Assembly: GCA_917880885.1 (NCBI GenBank)
Contig: OU862913.1
Coordinates: 25,119,286-25,183,285, forward strand
Source of the DNA: Limnephilus marmoratus
Taxonomy: Eukaryota; Arthropoda; Insecta; Trichoptera; Limnephilidae
DNA length: 64,000 nucleotides
Direction of reading: 5' to 3'
In this document: positions 23,246 to 34,739 of the stretch, in pieces
Layout of the letters: each line of letters starts with the position of its first letter
How positions within the stretch are numbered: position 1 is the stretch's first letter
The notes under the pieces: model-generated
What the model was told of the DNA's origin: nothing
Databases searched by the model: none
The model's input: only the letters and a program-made list of their open reading frames with translations
Program-made: the position numbers and the translations under genes

Positions 23246-26200
23246 CTATAGGTGCTCAGCAGGTCTGGCTTCCTGGTGGCCACGGAGAAGATCAACTATC
23301 TCTTGGTGACCCCTTTGTTCCGCCCAGTAGAGAGCTGTGCGACCATCCTCGTCCTGCAATGATATATTGGCGTTGTACTGCAGAAGTAACTTCACAATAT
23401 TCACACGTCCATAGAGTACCGCCTCAGACAATGCTGTTTTACCGGTTCTGTTCTGATGGTTTATTTCTGCCCCGGAGTCTAGCAGCATGCGTGTCACCTC
23501 GTGGTGTCCATTCTCTGCAGCCATCATCATGGCAGTAATACCATCACCATCTGCCGAGTTAATATCTGCCCCGGAGTCTAGCAGTAAGCGTGTCACCTCG
23601 TGGTGTCCATTCTCTGCCGCCTTCATCATGGCAGTAATACCACCACCATCTGCCGAGTTAATATCTGCCCCGGAGTCTAGCAGCATGCGTGTCACCTCGT
23701 GGTGTCCATTCTCTGCAGCCATCATCATGGCAGTAATACCATCACCATCTGCCGAGTTAATATCTGCCCCGGAGTCTAGCAGTAAGCGTGTCACCTCGTG
23801 GTGTCCATTCTCTGCCGCCTTCATCATGGCAGTAATACCACCACCATCTGCCGAGTTAATATCTGCCCCGGACTCTAGCAGCATGCGTGTCACCTCGTGG
23901 TGTCCATTCTCTGCCGCCTTCATCATGGCAGTAATACCACCACCATCTGCCGAGTTAATATCTGCCCCGGAGTCTAGCAGCATGCGTGTCACCTCGTGGT
24001 GTCCATTCTCTGCAGCCATCATCATGGCAGTAATACCATCACCATCTGCCGAGTTAATATCTGCCCCGGAGTCTAGCAGTAAGCGTGTCACCTCGTGGTG
24101 TCCATTCTCTGCCGCCTTCATCATGGCAGTAATACCACCACCATCTGCCGAGTTAATATCTGCCCCGGAGTCTAGCAGCATGCGTGTCACCTCGTGGTGT
24201 CCATTCTCTGCAGCCATCATCATGGCAGTAATACCATCACCATCTGCCGAGTTAATATCTGCCCCGGAGTCTAGCAGTAAGCGTGTCACCTCGTGGTGTC
24301 CATTCTCTGCCGCCTTCATCATGGCAGTAATACCACCACCATCTGCCGAGTTAATATCTGCCCCGGACTCTAGCAGCATGCGTGTCACCTCGTGGTGTCC
24401 ATTCTCTGCCGCCTTCATCATGGCAGTAATACCACCACCATCTGCCGAGTTAATATCTGCCCCGGAGTCTAGCAGCATGCGTGTCACCTCGTGGTGTCCA
24501 TTCTCTGCAGCCATCATCATGGCAGTAATACCATCACCATCTGCCGAGTTAATATCTGCCCCGGAGTCTAGCAGTAAGCGTGTCACCTCGTGGTGTCCAT
24601 TCTCTGCCGCCTTCATCATGGCAGTAATACCACCACCATCTGCCGAGTTAATATCTGCCCCGGACTCTAGCAGCATGCGTGTCACCTCGTGGTGTCCATT
24701 CTCTGCCGCCTTCATCATGGCAGTAATACCACCACCATCTGCCGAGTTAATATCTGCCCCGGAGTCTAGCAGCATGCGTGTCACCTCGTGGTGTCCATTC
24801 TCTGCAGCCATCATCATGGCAGTAATACCATCACCATCTGCCGAGTTAATATCTGCCCCGGAGTCTAGCAGCAAGCGTGTCACCTCGTGGTGTCCATTCT
24901 CTGCCGCCTTCATCATGGCAGTAATACCACCACCATCTGCCGAGTTAATATCTGCCCCGGAGTCTAGCAGCAAGCGTGTCACCTCGTGGTGTCCATTCTC
25001 TGCCGCCTTCATCATGGCAGTAATACCACCACCATCTGCCGAGTTAATATCTGCCCCGGAGTCTAGCAGCATGCGTGTCACCTCGTGGTGTCCATTCTCT
25101 GCCGCCTTCATCATGGCAGTAATACCACCACCATCTGCCGAGTTAATATCTGCCCCGGAGTCTAGCAGCATGCGTGTCACCTCGTGGTGTCCATTCTCTG
25201 CCGCATTCATCATGGCAGTAATACCATCACCATCTGCCGAGTTAATATCTGCCCCGGAGTCTAGCAGCAAGCGTGTCACCTCGTGGTGTCCATTGTATGC
25301 AGCTGCCATCATGGCAGTAATACCATCACTATTTGCAGAGTTAATATCTGCCCCGGAGTCTAGCAGCATGCGTGTCACCTCGTGGTGTCCATTCCTTGCA
25401 GCCCTCATCATGGCAGTAATACCACAACGATCTGCCGAGTTAATATCTGCCCGGAGTCTAGCAGCATGCGTGTCACCTCGTGGTGTCCATTTATTACAGC
25501 CCACTTCATGGCAGTATCACCAACATAATTTGCAGAGTTAATATCTGCCCCGGAGTCTAGCAGCATGCGTGTCACCTCGTGGTGTCCATTGCTTGCAGCG
25601 ATCATCATGGCAGTATCACCATAACTATTTGCAGAGTAAATATCTGCCCGGAGTCTAGCAGCAAGCGTGTCACCTCGTGGTGTCCATTTATTACAGCCCA
25701 CTTCATGGCAGTATCACCAACATAATTTGCAGAGTTAATATCTGCCCCGGAGTCTAGCAGCATGCGTGTCACCTCGTGGTGTCCATTGCTTGCAGCGATC
25801 ATCATGGCAGTATCACCATAACTATTTGCAGAGTAAATATCTGCCCCGGAGTCTAGCAGCAAGCGTGTCACCTCGTGGTGTCCATTCTCTGCCACCTTCA
25901 TCATGGCAGTAATACCACCACCATCTGCAGAGTTAATATCTGCCCCGGAGTCTAGCAGCATGCGTGTCACCTCGTGGTGTCCATTGCTTGCAGCGATCAT
26001 CATGGCAGTAATACCACAACGATCTGCCGAGTTAATATCTGCCCGGAGTCTAGCAGCATGCGTGTCACCTCGTGGTGTCCATTTATTACAGCCCACTTCA
26101 TGGCAGTATCACCAACATAATTTGCAGAGTTAATATCTGCCCCGGAGTCTAGCAGCATGCGTGTCACCTCGTGGTGTCCATTTTTTGCAGCGATCATCAT

Positions 26201-26317
26201 GGCAGTATCACCATTACTATTTGCAGAGTAAATATCTGCCCCGGAGTCTAGCAGCAAGCGTGTCACCTCGTGGTGTCCATTTTTTGCAGCGATCATCATG
26301 GCAGTATTACCATAACG
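23246..26317 (-). pseudogene. C-terminal ankyrin array of the hydrolase-NACHT protein
   Basis: This is the continuation of the gene at 27898-32780 beyond the hAT insertion. It encodes about 30 ankyrin repeats of 33 residues (99 bp), with the consensus ADINSADGxGITAMMKAAEN and GHHEVTRMLLDSG. The last two repeats are divergent (NRTGKTALSEAVLYGR and DEDGRTALYWAEQRGH) and act as the cap before the stop at 23246. Three units carry the same one-base deletion (CCCC to CCC in the segment starting at 26041, 25646 and 25449). Each shifts the frame by one, and together they restore it, so the final 22 repeats are in the original frame. In between, the frame closes within about 17 codons. Either the gene is broken here or these are homopolymer errors copied by duplication. 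Confidence 0.75.
23469..26317 (-). repeat. 99-bp ankyrin-coding tandem array with higher-order pattern
   Basis: The 99-bp units are almost identical at the DNA level, including silent sites. Between about 23470 and 24960 they follow a three-unit (297-bp) order: GDG/MMM with RMLLDSG, GGG/MMK with RMLLESG, GGG/MMK with RLLLDSG, interrupted by two-unit versions. The diagnostic GACTC variant starts at 23871, 24366 and 24663 (steps of 495 and 297 bp). This pattern shows very recent unequal exchange or gene conversion. Confidence 0.9.
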
Positions 26318-27897
26318 CAGTGGCGGCGTAGGGTAGATTGGCACCCGGGGCGGTTTTTTATTGAACACCCTACATAAAATAAAACACCAAATACTAAACA
26401 TGCTTATGAGACTTCATTTTACTAAAATATTCGATCACAATATCAAGATTGTTTTCCCTTCTCTTTTAATTGATAATATAGAAAAATTCGTTATCCGCGC
26501 TTGGCTCATTGTGGACCTCAGATAAGATTTTATTAAGGAGACAGAAAAAGATATTGTCACCTCTGGGACTCGAACGCGGGACCTTCTGTTTACATGGAAA
26601 CAGCTCTACCAACTGAGCTAAGGTGTCTATATCCAATTCGGTCACATTTAACTGTATCATTCTTCGACTAAGAACTACGAACTTTATCTTCATTTTCTTA
26701 ACGCACATATTATTGGCCGCTACCTTTATATATATTGCAAGATTCAAACCCGAACTAAATGCTATCTACAAGGGCGGATCGAAGATTCTTTTCTGTGGGG
26801 GGGGGGGGCACAAGGGGCGGACGGGCAAAAAATCAACAATTACTGTTAGGATTTTTTTCTGGGGGGGCACAAGGGGCGAATGGGCAAAAAAATCAACAAT
26901 TACTGTTAGGATTTTTTTCTGGGCGGGCACAGGGGGCGGAAAGGCAAAAAATCAACGAATACTGTTAGAAAAATGAACTTACGTATCATATTTCAAGTTT
27001 ATTTCTACAAGTTCAAGTATGTATATGAAGGTTTATGAAAGTATGGGAGTTGTTTTACAACTCTCATAATAATTATTCAATCTATTCTAATATGCAGGGT
27101 TCTGTTAAAATAAAATAAGAAGAATGGTACTCACTTGGTTTATTGACAAATAACAATTACTAAATAATAATGAACAGAGATGTTGCTTGGTGCACCTATT
27201 GTCACGGAGTGACAGGCCGTGCCGCGTCTCTCCCGCGTCTCTCCGCGGTGGTGGGAGTATCGACACTCCACAAAAGTGTCAAAACAATGGAAAATTAAAT
27301 GTTTAAAAAATACAGTTTTAGCTTCTAAGTATATATTGTGACGGAATCTCCACAGTACAGAAAAATACCCTCTGGGGGGGGGGCCTCACCCCCCCCCCCC
27401 CCCCTCTCCTATATCCGCCCTTGGCTATCTAGATAGTGTCTGGATAAATTATTAATTAGCTCAGTTAGTAGAGCTGTTGCCATGTAAACAGAAGATCCTG
27501 GCTTCAAGTGCCAGAGGTGCCGATAACTTTTTCTGATTTTTCTGTCTCCAGATTTCCGATTGAGCTTCGCTAATTTCTTCTTTCAACGCCTGCTTTACCG
27601 GTATTGGGATTACGCATCTCTTAGAGTGTTGATACAAGCTTCTCAAAATTATTCTTCAGTTTTAGAAAGGGAATTAGAAATTCTATTAAAAAAAATAATA
27701 TATAGTTGCGACGCATTTCAAAATATGATAATGTAAGTAGCTAGATACAAGAGTACGTAGTTATTTATTGAAATGTCTTTACAGCAGGAGATTTTGTGCG
27801 CATTCTTTGGCTGTACGAGTGGGTTGTCGTTGTCACCCCTTGGTGCTTGGCAGCCGGGGCGGACCGCCCCCTCCGCCCCCCCCTTACGCCGCCACTG
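26318..27897. mobile_element. Non-autonomous hAT element inside the ankyrin array
   Basis: The termini are CAGTGGCGGCGTA and TACGCCGCCACTG. The 8-bp target CCATAACG lies on both sides (26310-26317 and 27898-27905). It carries two tRNA-like SINE heads in opposite orientation (26556-26628 minus, 27455-27521 plus) and a nested MITE (26769-27423). The same element in the opposite orientation lies at 43161-44581. No transposase is present. Confidence 0.92.
26769..27423. mobile_element. Nested hAT-like MITE
   Basis: The ends are CAAGGGCGGATC and ATCCGCCCTTG. The target GCTATCTA is duplicated at 26761-26768 and 27424-27431. The sister element at 43161-44581 has a single GCTATCTA at the matching place (about 44125, minus orientation), which is the empty site. 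It includes a short tandem repeat (AATCAACAATTACTGTTAGG, about 26838-26960) and poly-G/C runs. Confidence 0.88.
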
Positions 27898-30800
27898 CCA
27901 TAACGATCTGCCGAGTTAATATCTGCCCCGGAGTCTAGCAGCAAGCATGTCACCTCGTGGTGTCCATTCTCTGCAGCCATCATCACTGCAGTAACACCAA
28001 AATTATTTTCGCAGTTAATGTTAGCCAACATTTCTTTAGAATATATAATACAATTATTTTCGTACTTTAATGTGCTATCACGGTATTTAAATATTTTCTC
28101 CTTTCCATCGTTTATCTGTTCATAGGTTTCTTCAGATTGATTTAATAAAAAATGAACAATTTTTAAATATCCCCGCTCCGCTGCACAATGCAAGGGAGTA
28201 TACCAATATATATCATGCGATACACAAACTCCTTGTTTTGCAAATAATTTAAATAATGTATGATATTGTTTTTTTATTGCTAGATTTATAGCAGTATCTC
28301 CCTGACCATCAGTGGTAATCAATAAGGATGCTCGCTCTGTATCACTTTCCAGGTCACTGAAGATCTTTACCACAGTCTCATAGTCATCATCTCTCACTGC
28401 CGCAATAAATGGCGCAAATATAATATCTTTTATATGACGTGTTCTTACCAATGCCTGGTTTACGCTAGGTAAATGCTGTGTATTTAAGACATATTCTTCA
28501 AAATAAGATCTTTCGATGTTTTTTTTATATTCCTTGCCTAAGAAAGTAGCAAGCATTAGTCCTACTATTGACTCATACAAGCAACTCCTTACATTCTCAG
28601 TTATTTGGTTTACAATATTAGTATTTCCCTTCTCCAATGCTATATTTAGCATGGTCCTCCTATCCTTATCTCTTGATGTAATTAAAGAAATATAGCCTTC
28701 ATCAGATATCCTGCTGGGCGGACCACTAAGAAGAACTCCAACAATGCGTGTATTCTGTTCCTCAGCTGCTATATGTAATGGAGTTTTTTTATGATCGTGG
28801 TAGAATAGCTGACGATGTTCAGACCAATGTTGATAAATTTTTGGGTGATTTTCCAGTTCTTCATCAGAAATTGGCGTTGTTTCAAGCTGTGTCTCGATGA
28901 ACATTCTGATTATTTTATAGTCTGGCATGAGCAAAAATTTACAAAATTCATTTTTAATCAGTGTGTTTTCTTCTTTACTGTTTCTTCCCTGTCGGAGCCA
29001 TCGAACAAAGAAATCAGCACAAAAGTATTCTTGGAACGTCCGGTGAACAAAATGGAAAGTTCCATCAGTTTTATACTTTAACAGCCCGAGACTACTTATG
29101 TCTTTCACTTCTTCGGTCGTCAGGTCAGATAGTTTAATGTTTGCCAAATATTCCGTGGTGAATGTCGGGTCGATGGTCTGGAAAGCCAAGACACAATGCT
29201 TTTCCATCACATCTTTAAACATAGCTTTTTGGTGGGTAAGTGGAAGATTGTAGATATTAGTCTTTTGCTGAAAATATATTTTTTCCTTGACTTCAATGAA
29301 CTGTTTATACAAGACAAACAGATTGGTGATTTTGGACAAGTTATTGACTTGTTCAGGAGGTATCACAGACTGTATGGCCTGCTGGAGGAACACTTCTGCC
29401 AGCATACGGATCTGCAGCGGGATGCCCATGAAGCTGGCCACATCGTTCCTAAGCACTCCCTTAACCTCCTTCCGCAGACCTCTGGTAAACTGGCGCAGCC
29501 TTCCCTTCTCCAGCTCTCCGTACTGTGGGAGTTCCAACGCCAGGTGAGGAAGCCAGAAGTTCACCAAATAATCCTCCTGCTCTTCTTCTGTAATTTTTTC
29601 CAGTTCTACCGCAAATTCTTCCAAATCGTTTTCAAGCCAATTTTGTTCGTATTTCCGTGTAGTCATTACTGTTTGACAGGTTGTAACAGTTTTTAAATAT
29701 TTCAGGAGCTTCGCCATTTTAACTTTGTTTTCCTCAAAAATTTCATCAAAAGCATCTACCAAAACACAAACCTGCCTCGAATTGTCTGATTGTAGGCAAT
29801 ATTCTAATAGACTGCTCACTATTTTTTTATCCGTAGGTAAATTCGACGCGTGAATCAAAAATTTGATGACAGATTTCATGTCAAGTCTCGAAGGTAATTT
29901 TAAGTTAACCAAATTCTTATGTTCAATTCTCAATACCCAGGACTCTGGGATGAGCTCCGACATGCGCGTTAGTATGGTGGTCTTCCCCATACCAGGATCA
30001 TCAGCGATGATGGTATGCTTCTTCTTCCTGACGCAGAAGTCCTCTTCCTTAATGGGGTCCTCGGAGTCCCTGGTGATGAAGGGGCGCAGGCCATCCAACG
30101 AGCCCTTGGAGTATTTCCACACTAGACACGGCTTGCCTCTAATCTCCAACATTTCAAAATAATGTCTCCTAAATGATTCCTCCTTTTTTTTGTCTTCGAC
30201 ACTCAATTCTTGAGATGGTGATCTTATTATAAAGTGACTGTTTTTTGTAAGTGCGTCCTCAGCTTCCCCAGTTAAGCCAAAGGTTTGAATTAACGATTTT
30301 TTATCTTTAACGTTGTTGAATATAAATAAATCCTTATCTTCCTTGTACTGGACGAATACATTTATGGATTTAATAGTGAGTCGACTGTGGAACTTCCTGG
30401 GCAGGTACACACTTGTATTGAAAACTTCATTCAGGGTGAAGCCTTCAGCGGATAAATTGAAAAAGTAAATTAGTCGAGCTGACCCCTCCCGACATTTTTC
30501 CAAAAACATATCTTGCCCATCATCCTTTGTGGTGTATATTCTCCCCCTTAAACCCTCCCCCACCTCCCCCCAGTAGTCCTGGACGAGCCCCTCTGGATCG
30601 CTGATCACCAGCAGCGGTCCATCAGCCCCACTCCTCTCCAGTAATGTGGTAAGCCCCTCTCTGTCAACTATCTTATTCCCTTTGGAATAGAGAGCACTTT
30701 GTTCACAAAGCCGGGGGAGGGTATTGGAGATTTTTTCTATACACAGTTTGTCCATCACAAGGTCCTTTAAAAAGGGTGAAATCAATTGATTTATTTTTTC

Positions 30801-32780
30801 ATTTGGAGTTTTACAGTCATTTCCCAGTATAACTTCGAAGCTTAGGGTTTCTTCACCTATTATAATTGCATCTCTGGAGAATATTTTTTCTCTAGACAAA
30901 GGAGTTAGATCTTCTAATTCAAATTTTTTTAAAGTCTTTGTTTCAACAGTTAGTTTAAAATCATCAAATAGTTGTTCACCAATTGACTGAGATCGAATGA
31001 TCACAAGCTTCTTGTGAATAAATAATGTTAAATTTAGCAATATGGTTCTCATTAGATCGCAGTCTGGGGGTATTTGAGGTTGGTTAGTATCAGTTGAAGG
31101 TGGAAAATTAAGAATGCACAAGTTATTATTGGTAACGTCGCGCTTGTTCAAACCTTTCAAATCTATAGCTGTGTTTTGCATATCATTCCAATTTAATATT
31201 GTATGACAGTTTGGATGCGTGTAGTCTTTTATGTCCAAAGATGTTAAGATATTGCACAATCTGGCAGCTTCAAAGTCAAAATCACTTGTCACAATTATTT
31301 GCAAAACACGCTTAGAAGATTCTAAGAATGGCTCCAGCCCCAAGGTGTCCTCACAGTCTAGTACATTGGGTAAGGTGCGGAGGTATGCCTGACTAGCCGA
31401 GTATAAGGGAGCTGACTTTATACTCTCACTCTGTATTTTGATAGCATCAATGATCCCAGGAAACCAGCGCAATAATTGTTTGGTTTGTCCAATCACCTTT
31501 CTCAAATCATCCTTTGAACCGGAGATGATAGAATTTTTTCTAGTTTTTATCTTAAATTCTGGGAATTCTAGTGTGTCCAGCATTTGTTTAGATGTGAATG
31601 CTTTAATTTCGGTTAGTTCAATTAGTGGATTACTTTGAAACAAGCTCCAACTTTCAATGAGGTTAAACTCTTCTGTGGAAAACACTCCAAGATGGCAAAT
31701 TTTTCCCAACGATTGAACCGTGCTATACTTCAAGATTCGTTTTTCTTCTGAGTATATTCTCTCAGCATTTTGTTCAGCAACTATTTCTATGCTCTCGTGG
31801 CTGCCACTAGAACTCTCAGGAGGAGCTTGTAAGATGTAGGAATTGGTGAACTTTTCCAACTCGTGGTAATGTTTGCGCTCGTCCCATCCTTGAGGCCAGT
31901 TCAGTACATCATATGTATCCTTCGCATCGTCAAAAGCTTTGATGAAAACACCTATACTGTGTGTGTCTGTATCGCAAAAGGTAAGTATGTTGGGCGGATG
32001 GGAGTCGCTGGGGAGAGCGTCACGTTTGATATGAAACTGATGTAGCTGACCTGCGTGATACCCGCTGGTGTTCACCAAGTTTGGAGCGGAAAAGTAGGTT
32101 GTTATGTCCAATTCTTTGGTATACATCGATTGATCATATCGAACACTATAATTCCTGCTTATTTTGATGAGCATATCTTCGACCCCAGGGCTGTCCAGTG
32201 CCAAAGTATGGGCGTGAAGGCCTTCATCAGGGCGGACGATATTGCAGAAGCCAGAGTTTGACTTTTTGAGGTATTTGACCGTCATGGTGGTGATTCCGGC
32301 CAGCCATGCTCCGAGTGAGTGGCCCGTAAAGGACATAACAAACCGACTGCCATATTCTTCGTTTACATCCAGAATTGCTCGCTTGACGTCATCTGCAAAT
32401 GAAACAGCCGAATTCATGTGGGGGGTGTTCATGTTGCAAACGACACCAATACCATCTGTTAAGATCGCTCCCCAACACGTGGGGTCTGTTCCCCTGTGAG
32501 CTAGGACCACTTGCTGCTGTATCGGGCTCCAACAGGCGCATCCGAAGTATCCATTACTCCGGGAGTTGTTCCGTGCCGTGGTGAGTAGAAGCCATCCTTC
32601 AGGCAGGTCTAGCTTCCCAGAACAATCCGAGTAAGCTAAATTTGCCAAAGCTGCCAACACTCTATTATTAGGAAACGGTTCCATCGCGAGTTTGGTTCTG
32701 TTGTCAGCAATGCGATGGAAGGATTCCAGGCTTTTCCGCCAGTTGGCTTGGCTATAAACCAGGTTCTTGTCGGCCTGCAT
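27898..32780 (-). CDS. NLR-like protein: lipase-like hydrolase, NACHT NTPase, ankyrin repeats (N-terminal part)
   Basis: A single uninterrupted frame of about 1628 codons. Residues ~75-280 form a class-3-lipase-like alpha/beta hydrolase: AHRGTD (94-99, oxyanion side), the nucleophile elbow GHSLG with Ser155, ALDSPG (194-199) and a late DTHSIG with His274 as probable catalytic His. Residues ~920-1260 are a NACHT NTPase: Walker A DDPGMGKTT (927-935), Walker B VLVDAFDE (1006-1013), sensor-like VMTTR (1038-1042) and the winged-helix signature FVHRTFQEYF (1244-1253). Ankyrin repeats start near 1330 (KTPLHIAAE), again at 1527 (YTPLHCAAERG), and run into the tandem array. By analogy with NLRs, the repeats would sense, NACHT would oligomerise, and the hydrolase would act; this is inference. 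At 27897 the frame enters the hAT element, adding 43 foreign codons. An acceptor-like TTGCCCTTCTTGCAG ends at 32818, so translation may begin in an upstream exon. Confidence 0.85.
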
Positions 32781-34100
32781 GTTGGAAAGATGGGAGATGG
32801 ACTTTCTGGAGCTGATTCTGCAAGAAGGGCAACAATAGACAGAGTTGGTATTGTGGCAAACAATTCAAATCGCTATTCAAATATTTTAACCACTGAGGCT
32901 AATTTGTTTGCTTTTCGGAACAACTCATATAGGAATCATTTTGCCTCCTTTAACAATTAGAGTGAGATATATAAACGGTATTGGAATGAGAAAACACCAT
33001 GCTCTATATTCAAATCTAAAAGAAACCACAAAAGAATTGTTATGTATTCCTTTATAAAACCATTAACCACTGGAGCGCTTTTTGCCACAATATGGCACTA
33101 TTTAAAATATCCCGGATTGCTTTGCTGCCAATTCTGGTAAATTTTCCCTCATTTGTAAGTAATTAAGTAGAAGTTTACGACTTTATAATATTTTTTTTAT
33201 AAATCCTACGAATATGTGATAATCGACAAAAGATAGGAAAATTCATTGACTATATAGAACTATAATAAGTTTGTATGTCTCCATATTAAAATTAGGAGGT
33301 ATGATTTTTTTTTATGTGAGCGGAAAATATTCAAAATGATTACCAAAAATTCTCAACCAATCGGAGAAAAAAGTTTTATAGTGTGCTTCGCTTCAGTGGA
33401 TAATAAATAACATTTGTAATTCATTTGAATAATAAAATATGTGCATGTTTATTTTTTCATTAGCAATTTTGGTTATAAAATACGTAGTTAAGATGAGCCA
33501 TTTTTAAAAGTTTTAAATGTTTGTGTTCAAAAATTTTATATTTGTAAAATTACATGGTTATTTCCAATAATAAAATTTTAATGCGTTTTTCATCACCTTT
33601 CAAAAACAGTTTCAGGTTTTCGGATGCATTCACAAATATTCTATTTATCAGGATTTAAATGCAAAGCGGAAATATTCTGACCTACTGACCGAATATAGTC
33701 GCGACCTGAGAGGTTGAAATAATGAGTCCTGATTCGTAATTTACTAAACATGTTCCTCAAATAATATTAATTTAAGAAAAACCGCGAAGTCAAATCTTCT
33801 TTGCTGGTTTTTTATTTCTTTTTTAATCTAACCCAAACAAAGAACCAACCTATTTAGGATCGCAGTTTCATATTTTGGGTTAAACAAAAGAAGAAAAATA
33901 CACATTTTAAAACTTATCAATAATAATGGCCGAAAAATGAAAAATCGGTTTTAATTTTAAATAAATAACTGAGAACATATTAAGATGCATTAATTTCCAT
34001 TTCAATTGGCCTAACCTTACCTAACCTAACCCATTATCAATCTATTGTGTATTGATGCGCTCCATTATGACATTCCAAGAAAGAGATTATGACATTATGA
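32781..34100. other. Upstream flank of the NACHT gene, dispersed repeat modules
   Basis: 32818 is a candidate 3' splice site (minus strand). 32900-33060 is the GGAACAACTCATA module also at 11420 and 51995. 33570-33730 is the module ending GCAAAGCGGAAATATTCTG that recurs at 10135, 12210, 16610, 18830, 19850 and 56900. No gene and no clear promoter element is visible. Confidence 0.5.
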
Positions 34101-34104
34101 CATT

Positions 34105-34625
34105 CCGAGGGAAGCGTATTAGGACCTATACTATTTCTGATTTATATAAATGACCTTATGAATCTTCCCATCAATGGAAACATAATGAGCTTTGCAGAAG
34201 ACACTGTTATTATATTCCACGAACAAGATTGGACAAGAACCTACAAAGAGGCGGAACTTGGCCTGGCTGTACTTCAAAACTGGCTAAAAGTAAACTCCCT
34301 TACATTAAATGTTAATCAAACTAAATATCTAACTTTCTCCAAAAACAAAAGAGGATAACCAATGAATGTGCATACCCTCAAATTACATGTATGTCAAAAT
34401 ACTTTTCCACAATGTTCCTGCCCGTCTATATCCCAAACAAAAAGTATTAAATATCTTGGGATTGAAATTGATGAAAAACTACAGTGGGATTCACACATTG
34501 ATCTTACCTCAAAAGAGGTAACAAAACTCATCTACTTCTTCAAAAAATTAAGAAACATCTTGTCGATGAGAGGTTTAAAAAATGCTCTTCTGAAAATCTC
34601 GAGCAAACGGAGAAAAAAGTTTTAA
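34105..34625 (+). pseudogene. LINE reverse-transcriptase fragment
   Basis: It reads SVLGPILFLIYINDL, then a degenerate catalytic box SFAED in place of FADD, then LQNWLKVNSLTLNVNQTKYL, a stop near 34357, and on to IKYLGIEIDEKLQW. It belongs to the same family as the LINEs at 817-5290 and 5843-8694 but is older. The loss of the second catalytic Asp makes it inactive. Confidence 0.75.
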
Positions 34626-34739
34626 ATTGCGCTGTCGCTCCAGTAGTAAAGAAAAGATAAATCCATCACTAACAGGAGATGCTACAAAAAAATGAAACAT
34701 CTTTAGTATCTGTCTGTCTGCTGGTCGCTTTTGCATTCC

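Noticed and set aside
23487..25541. A 684-codon open frame on the plus strand opposite the ankyrin array
   Set aside because: The 99-bp unit is a multiple of three and has no stop in that frame, so it stays open for as long as the array does. It has no family resemblance and is serine/proline-rich by composition.
26556..26628. Possible tRNA gene (also 27455-27521, 44260-44330, 37120-37191, 46122-46195)
   Set aside because: Cloverleaf-like, but with mismatched acceptor stems, odd anticodon loops and shared non-tRNA bodies. They occur as repeated units inside transposons, so they are SINE heads.
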